From NCBI GenBank assembly GCA_010015655.1, contig ML976722.1:62001-126000 (forward strand): a stretch of 64,000 nucleotides of DNA, given 5' to 3'. The first letter of the stretch is position 1; every line of letters starts with the position of its first letter. Made by a program: the position numbers and the translations under genes. This DNA is from Bimuria novae-zelandiae CBS 107.79. Taxonomy: Eukaryota > Ascomycota > Dothideomycetes > Pleosporales > Didymosphaeriaceae. The notes under the pieces were generated by a model. It was not told the DNA's origin, did not search any database, and saw nothing but the letters and a program-made list of their open reading frames with translations. This document shows positions 58,411-64,000 of the stretch, one piece after another.

Positions 58411-58873
58411 AAAAATGTTTGCTACTAGAGTTCGAGAATAGGATGTCGAACTGGGTATAGCGTGCGTTGTTTGGCGTGTTTTTTTCTGGTTCCCTAACTA
58501 GTGGGTACCCCCTAGAGTGACAAGAACAACTCAACTCCTCCAAATAATATACTCTTCAAACATAAGCGGTTTCTGCAAGCGATGGAATCTTTGCACGTAG
58601 GAGACGCGTTGATAGATGGCAAGAGCCGTATGCCTATACACTCGGTATACTGCATTTGTAATATCATTTAGGGTATGATAACTGTCGCAACGGGAACGAG
58701 CTCCCATCGAAGACGCGCGTCTGTATAGGTTAGCATTGCCCAAATGGGTGATTTCACTAGTAAGTACCTGGAAAACGGTACTCCAAGTACCATCGATCCA
58801 ACATAAAGGTGAATGATGCTTCAGACCAATCTAGTTTGAACGGAACCAAAGAACATGTACATATGTATCAAGC
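58411..58873. other. Intergenic region, nothing recognised
   Basis: About 460 bp between the interrupted gene and the acyltransferase pseudogene. Confidence 0.3.
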
Positions 58874-60464
58874 CTAGTTTCCTATCTGGACCAACCATTT
58901 CTTCATATCCATCAACAACCCATCCACAAGGCTTTCTTCGACTACAGTATCCTGCCAGGTACACGTGACAACCAGTTCCTGGTGTTTCACCGATGAAACA
59001 CCCAAAAGAAGAGCAGCCACTGGTATCTCTGTACTGAGTGTGAATTGCGCGCGGCGGATCCTCCACTCCGTTGCAGCATTTCCAGGGCTTGCAGTGTTCT
59101 TCATGGGTTTCCCATCAAAGACACCAAGATTCGTGACGAACCAAGAAAGCTTGCGGGGTTTCTTGACATCGCGCAGAAATTGCTTCTTCCAGTTTAGAAC
59201 GAATCGTGCTAGACCGAGTACATCGTTGTGGAGACCCATTTCCAACCGCTTTGCGATTTCCCCCCCGCACACGTGTTGCGTTGCCGTGGACCACACATGG
59301 TCTAAGAGCTCTGAGGAGAGGTCGCCGCCGGTTGGACCGCTCTCTAACTTGGAGCGAAGCTTTGCTACGAGAATGCTGTCGAACTCGTGGGTCATGATAG
59401 AGACGTAATTGCCGATGGTTCCCGTAGGGTCCAACCACTCATAGGCGTGAGGATGCGAAGGCACGAAACGGCGCTGATCAATAGCCGTACTGCTGGCGAA
59501 AGCAGATGCTTCTTTGGCTTTGATGTGTGCGGCCAAAGATGTCAATACTAAGCTGTTCAACAGGCCAGTGAGTGTTGTCTCACGGTCGTGACAGGCAATC
59601 AAAACTTTGGAAAACACACTGTGTGGAATGCTCATAGTCTGGAATCGTGTCTTGTACGGATGTGTGCGGATTGGTGCCCAGTTCGCCTGAGTCGCTCGGG
59701 GCAAGATTGACGCAGGTTTATACTCATGCCAAGCTTCCTTCAGAACGAAGAGTGGCTCGACGGGAAGCCGTGCCACCTTCTCGATTGGTGGGGGGAAATT
59801 TCCAGAAGAATCGCGAAAAGCTAGGACGGAATCCTTATCGTCTTGCGAGCGGTCCCCTTTGAGCTGACTGAGCGCTTCGAGTAGGAGTTCGTGGAATATC
59901 TTTCCACTCATTCCATCGGCGTGGGGATGGTTCCACGTAAAAAGTATGTCGAGAAAACCAGAATCGGGCTGCTGCATGACTAGGACTCTCCAGCCCGGCC
60001 TGATCTTGAGTGGAAAGAATCTTGTATCCAGCTGCGAAGCAATAATCTTCTGAATGTTTTCGTCTCTGCCCATAGAACCATCTAATGATACCCATTGAAC
60101 GTGTTCACCAAGATCGACGGATCCAAGTTAAATCCAGAAAGGCTTAGCAGTTTCTTCGCCAGATATTCCGGCTTGTAGCGTGGGTGCCTGTGCAACAACA
60201 CGGCCGATAGCTATTTTGAGAATGTTGGCTAATTCGGTGCGAGCATCGAGGCTCGTGAGCGTGCTCGGGATATCATAGCGGCAAACGACGGATGTGCCAC
60301 GATACTGGTCAAGTTCGTATCGAGCAAGTTGGTAGAGCTCACTTGTTTTGTTAGCTGAGAGGCTAGTCTCCGACTACCAAGAACACTCACTTATAGCTGA
60401 GTGGTCAGATCCTGGTGCCTGGTGTTGTAGTTTGAAGCATTTCCGTGGCGGCCAAAGTCGCCAT
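58874..60464 (-). pseudogene. Alcohol acetyltransferase-like (AATase/BAHD-type) gene with two nonsense codons
   Basis: Two exons in phase, 60464-60391 and 60341-58874 (49 bp intron, GTGAGT...AGCTAACAAAACAAG), give 514 codons including the terminator, normal for the AATase family. The active-site motif HxxxDG is present (NHPHADGMSGK), as are GLLNSLVLTSLAAHI and WFVTNLGVFDGKP. Two stops break the frame: TGA at 60405-60407 in exon 1 and TAA at 60128-60130. Both are explained by a single C-to-T change (CGA and CAA), and the frame is otherwise clean on either side. A 399-codon frame from Met 60073 stays open and keeps the HxxxDG motif but lacks the N-terminal quarter. Substrates would be an alcohol and acetyl-CoA if it were active. 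Confidence 0.7.
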
Positions 60465-61360
60465 AAATCCTGCGTTGTGAAGCGACAGGACTAATAACAC
60501 GATGTGTGCCGTGAGTCGAGACTTTCTGACTTACAGCTGATGGGTATTAGAGCACCATAATGGAACAGCTCCGCGCGAAAAGTGGAGGAAGATGAGCCTG
60601 GTGCGGGCACATGCTGCCTGATTGTTTTACCAGCGATGCGACGTAGTCAAGGGAACCTTCTGGTCTGATTGCGTTCTCGTGTCTGACAGCATGCCTAAGA
60701 GGCATCGACCATATGTAGTGACTTAAACAGTGACTTGTTTTAGTAACTGGATTTTCGAGCGTTATCTTCTTGCGTTATTCGGAATTCGATGGAGAGATTG
60801 TACATGTGTGAGGTATGCGGCACTATGTCCCATGCGCACTCAGAATCTTTAATTTGAACTCGGCTCTTAGTAAGATTTGAGGGTTAATAATCCTCGTGGG
60901 TGAATTTGTGAGCACGATTTGGATGGGGGGTCTCCTCTGGAAGGCGTCCATTTCATTGCGTCGAGGCAGGAATCGCACGGTTGACAGTGACCTTTCGTCG
61001 CCGCGCCATCTCCAGAGACGATTATTAACATGTCACACAAAAAACCATCTGAAATTTGAAAAAATCAAGAAAATTGGTAGTTGCAATGAGTCGGAGAAAC
61101 GTCGATGGATGACAACAGCCCATGTCGCAGCCACAAGCAATCCAGCGCTATCCCTTATTCGCAACATCTTTCAGGGTATCTGCCGCAACGGCAACGCGCC
61201 TCCAGCTAAGACTTTTCAGCCTCACACTCCATGGCGGTCTTACTTATAGTGAGACACGCGTGCCTCTCCTCTCATGCTCCGCGATGCGCTGTAAAGGTCA
61301 TGCGGTGCGATCCCCTCACCCGTGACACCCTTCCCGCTGCGCCTTGGCGGTCTCATCAAC
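60465..61360. promoter_or_regulatory. Divergent promoter region, AATase pseudogene / MFS transporter
   Basis: About 900 bp with no supported gene. The frame at 60896-61249 lacks features. Confidence 0.35.
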
Positions 61361-63291
61361 ATGGCACCCCAGCCGGTCGTGGAGGACGCGGAGCAGCACG
61401 AATTGGAGGTCCTCCATGAAGACACATCCGCGACGATGCCGCCCGAGGACGCGGCAGAGGTCGCGCAACACGATGAAAGACTGCATCGGAGGACGCTGCG
61501 GAAGCTTGACTTTTTGCTATTGCCATTCCTCGCGCTCTTGTTCTTGTTCAACAGCCTCGATAAGTCGAATGTACGTGTCCTGCACGCGACTCACTACTAC
61601 AGGTATGCTGATAGGGAAGCCGAGTAGATAGGGAACGCCGAGTCCGCGCACTTCACGACCGACATTGGCCTTCGCAGGTCGGATCTAAATACGGCAGTCG
61701 CGCTCTTCTTCGCCTTTTTTGTCGCGCTGCAGCCTGCTGGGGCTGCGCTGGGCAGGAAGTATGGCATGGTGGCTTGGGTGCCGACGTGCATGCTCCTCTG
61801 GGGAGTGAGCACGGCGCTGCATACGTGGGTGACGGCGCGGTGGCAACTCTACACGCTGCGCATCATCATCGGCTGCTTGGAGGGTATGTGGCCAGCTCGT
61901 CTTAGAAGGAAAGAGCGCGCGCTGACATATGGACAGCTGGCTTCTACCCAGTAACCGTCTCCTACCTCTCCCTTTTCTACACGCGCTTCGAGTTCGGCCG
62001 TCGGCTGTCCCTCTTCTACGGTCAGGCGGCTGTGGGCGGTGCGCTCGGCGGCCTCATCAGCTATCTCGTGTTTTCGCACTTTCCTGACATACACCATGAA
62101 CACGGCGATGAAGGAGATCCCGAGTTGGAGAAGCGCTGGCAGAGCTGGCAGGTGCTCTTCTTGCTCGAAGGCAGCTTGACCATGATCGTCGCGGCGGTCG
62201 GCTACCTGTGGCTGCCACATAGCGTGGAGACGGCATGGTTCTTAACGCCTGAGGAAAGAGCGTATGCGTCATCGCGGGTCACAAGAGATCGGATGGCACA
62301 GTCAGAGTCGGCAATCCTGCCCGAGGCATCTACAGAGGAAGATCAACCTGAGCATGGGCACGACGAGGAGTCCCGTGGCCTCTTGGCCTCATCTCATGCG
62401 CAATCCAGCTCCAAAGTAACCGATGTGACTGATGACCGCGGACTGTCTCCCCACGACGTCGTCTCGGCCTTTCTCAACATCCGAATATGGCATATTCTCG
62501 CCGTCAACATCCTGGCCGCCATCCCCGTCTACGCCTTCCAAGTCTTCCTGCCGCTAGTTCTCGCACCCCTCCTACCATCCTCCACCGAAGACGACGCTGC
62601 ACCCGACCCCGCCCTTGTCAACCTCCTCACAGCCCCTCCATACGTCTTCGGCGCCGTCATGCTATACATCTTCGCAAGCTGGAGCGATAAACACCGCATG
62701 CGGATTCTCCCCGTCCTATGCGGTCTCGCGATAATGGTGCTCGGCCTCATCTTAGTAGTCGCGCTACCCACCACAGCCGCGTGGGCGATCCTACGATACA
62801 TAGCACTCAACGTCCTCCTCTCGGGCACCTTCATTGCATCTCCGTTGACCGTAGCCTGGATATCAGACAACACGCCTAGTCCAGGCAAGCGCGCGCTCCT
62901 CCTCGGCATCAACGGCTGGGGCAATTTCGCCGGCGTCCTCTCCGCCTTCCTGTTCGATCCCAAGTACGAAGCGTCCGGCTACATTGTGCCTTTTTGGTGG
63001 ACGTTGGGATGTGTTTCGGCGGCCGCAGTGGGGTACGTACTCCTCTGGCGCAACCTGAGAGCCGAGAACGCGCGGCGCGGAGAGATCCTGAGTAAATGGG
63101 ATGACGAGGAGGTTAAGCGCGAGAGAGTCGATGGACGAGGCCCGCTGGAACAAGATCACCGGTTTGTGCAAGGGGTAATTGGTGCGCTGAGGAGAACGGG
63201 AAGTGTGCCGCGCGTGGTGGATTGGCTTGAGGAGGCGGTGCAGGGTGGGAGGGAAGGCGAGGAGAAGATTACGTTTGTGTATGGGCTGTAG
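61361..63291 (+). CDS. Major facilitator superfamily transporter (Dal5/ACS-like)
   Basis: Plasma-membrane symporter of the anion:cation (allantoate/vitamin permease) group; substrate unknown. Exons 61361-61570, 61628-61883 and 61937-63291 give 606 aa. Key pieces: the first helix LRKLDFLLLPFLALLFLFNSLDKSN joined to IGNAESAHF; the helices around LQPAGAALGRKYG and ARWQLYTLRIIIGCLEG, joined across intron 2 to AGFYPVTVSYLSLFY; the G-rich QAAVGGALGGLISYL; a hydrophilic central loop; and late helices such as NVLLSGTFIASPLTVAW. Twelve membrane spans can be placed. It begins divergently from the AATase pseudogene; no regulatory link can be shown. Confidence 0.85.
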
Positions 63292-63656
63292 AGCTTCGGC
63301 TGTAGGATGGCTTGTATAGCATGATGTTGATAGCACCTATGTTCGCATACCCCGCGGTCTATATGAAACGATATAAAACAAAGGTTGCGTGTGAGGTGTT
63401 CATGATCGTCTCTGAATTGATGTGGTGCGGAAGTTCCATGTGTGGTGGTCAAGTGTCACAGTCTACCGTCCAATGCCAGCAGCGAACCCCTTTAATACGA
63501 ACCTGCAACTACGAGTCTCCCGCATCGCACGCTCGTGCTAACAAAACCACGTATCAAAACACGCGCAACGAAACCCATCACAAACCATAAATTCTTCCTC
63601 TTATACAACAATCCTCCGCACCTTCACTCCCTCCACCCACCCCCTCGTCAAACCCC
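63292..63656. other. Convergent 3' spacer
   Basis: About 365 bp between the transporter stop and the partial minus-strand gene; nothing recognised. Confidence 0.3.
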
Positions 63657-64000
63657 TCACCTCTCTCCCTTCGTCAAATCCCACGTACTCACATTCCCAT
63701 ACGCATACCCAAACTCCCCTCCCCACTTCCCCCTCGCTACTATATTCGCGGGGAGATACCCGTATTCCCACCATGCGCCTATCGCCATGCCCTGAGCCCA
63801 TGGTGATGTCAGCATCGAACGATGTCATTGACGATGACGGAAACAAGTTAGGCGGCGTCTACCACAGCAGACCCAGCCGAAGGGATAGGTCTCGGAACAG
63901 GCGCCGATGTCGGAGATGGGGGTGGAGTTGGAGCCGGGGTTGGGTGTGTGGTAGGGGAGGGAGGAGGAGGTGAGGTGTGCGGAGCAGGAGGGTACACTGG
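63657..64000 (-). CDS. Partial gene at the window edge, 3' end only
   Basis: On the minus strand a coding-like exon starts after an acceptor (GATGCTGACATC...GGGCTCAG) at about 63796 and reads GMAIGAWWEYGYLPANIVAR, KWGGEFGYAYGNVSTWDLTK, to a stop at 63657. An upstream Pro/Thr/Ser-rich exon (open to the window edge, donor GTAGAC near 63867) joins in phase. The product might be a secreted or wall protein with a Pro-rich linker, but I do not recognise it and the 5' part lies beyond 64000. Confidence 0.35.

Noticed and set aside
58874..63291. Secondary-metabolite cluster (acyltransferase plus transporter)
   Set aside because: No polyketide synthase, NRPS, terpene or other core enzyme is present, and the acyltransferase is broken.

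Overview
This window is nuclear DNA of a filamentous ascomycete, most likely a Dothideomycete. The class is an inference from protein families and gene style; no marker gene is present. The evidence is short introns (mostly 46-63 bp) with GT/CTRAC/AG signals, typical fungal housekeeping orthologues, and long blocks of TpA-rich DNA full of stop codons that look like repeat-induced point mutation (RIP) of transposons.

Layout. (1) 0-11.3 kb is core: the U4/U6 splicing factor PRP24 (-), mitochondrial ribosomal protein uL22m (+), the SSU-processome WD40 protein UTP15 (-), and a homeodomain + C2H2 regulator (+). (2) 11.7-22.2 kb is accessory: two members of an F-box-like paralogue family (one with a nonsense codon near its start), a small secreted cysteine-rich protein, a 3.5 kb RIP-like block carrying a young 385 bp insertion, a TA-flanked MITE, and a secreted GH47 alpha-mannosidase. 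(3) 22.25-30.83 kb is a composite transposon block. Its two ends carry a perfect 30 bp inverted repeat. Inside is a decayed Ty3/gypsy element whose RNase H region was later split by two clean LTR-like insertions. A small TTAA-flanked inverted-repeat element lies to its right. (4) 31.4-52.0 kb is core again: EFG1, SEA4/Mio, an FSH-type serine hydrolase, a secreted alpha/beta hydrolase, a BAG-domain protein, a secreted cysteine/proline-rich modular protein, a secreted PLA2-like protein with altered catalytic residues, a DUF3074-like protein, the sterol O-acyltransferase ARE2 and gamma-adaptin APL4. (5) 52.3-60.5 kb is a decaying accessory stretch. It has four more F-box-like paralogues (one intact, three broken), an unidentified gene interrupted by two stops, and an AATase-family acyltransferase interrupted by two stops. 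Most of these stops are explained by C-to-T changes. (6) 61.4 kb to the end holds an MFS transporter and a partial gene at the edge.

The core genes act in separate conserved processes (splicing, ribosome biogenesis, TORC1 regulation, clathrin traffic, sterol esterification) and show no shared pathway. The main interest is in the accessory zones: a birth-and-death gene family on both sides of the transposon block, ordered layers of insertions, and RIP-type stop codons in otherwise gene-like DNA. Exon structures were derived by hand from splice signals, reading phase and family conservation; none has transcript support here.
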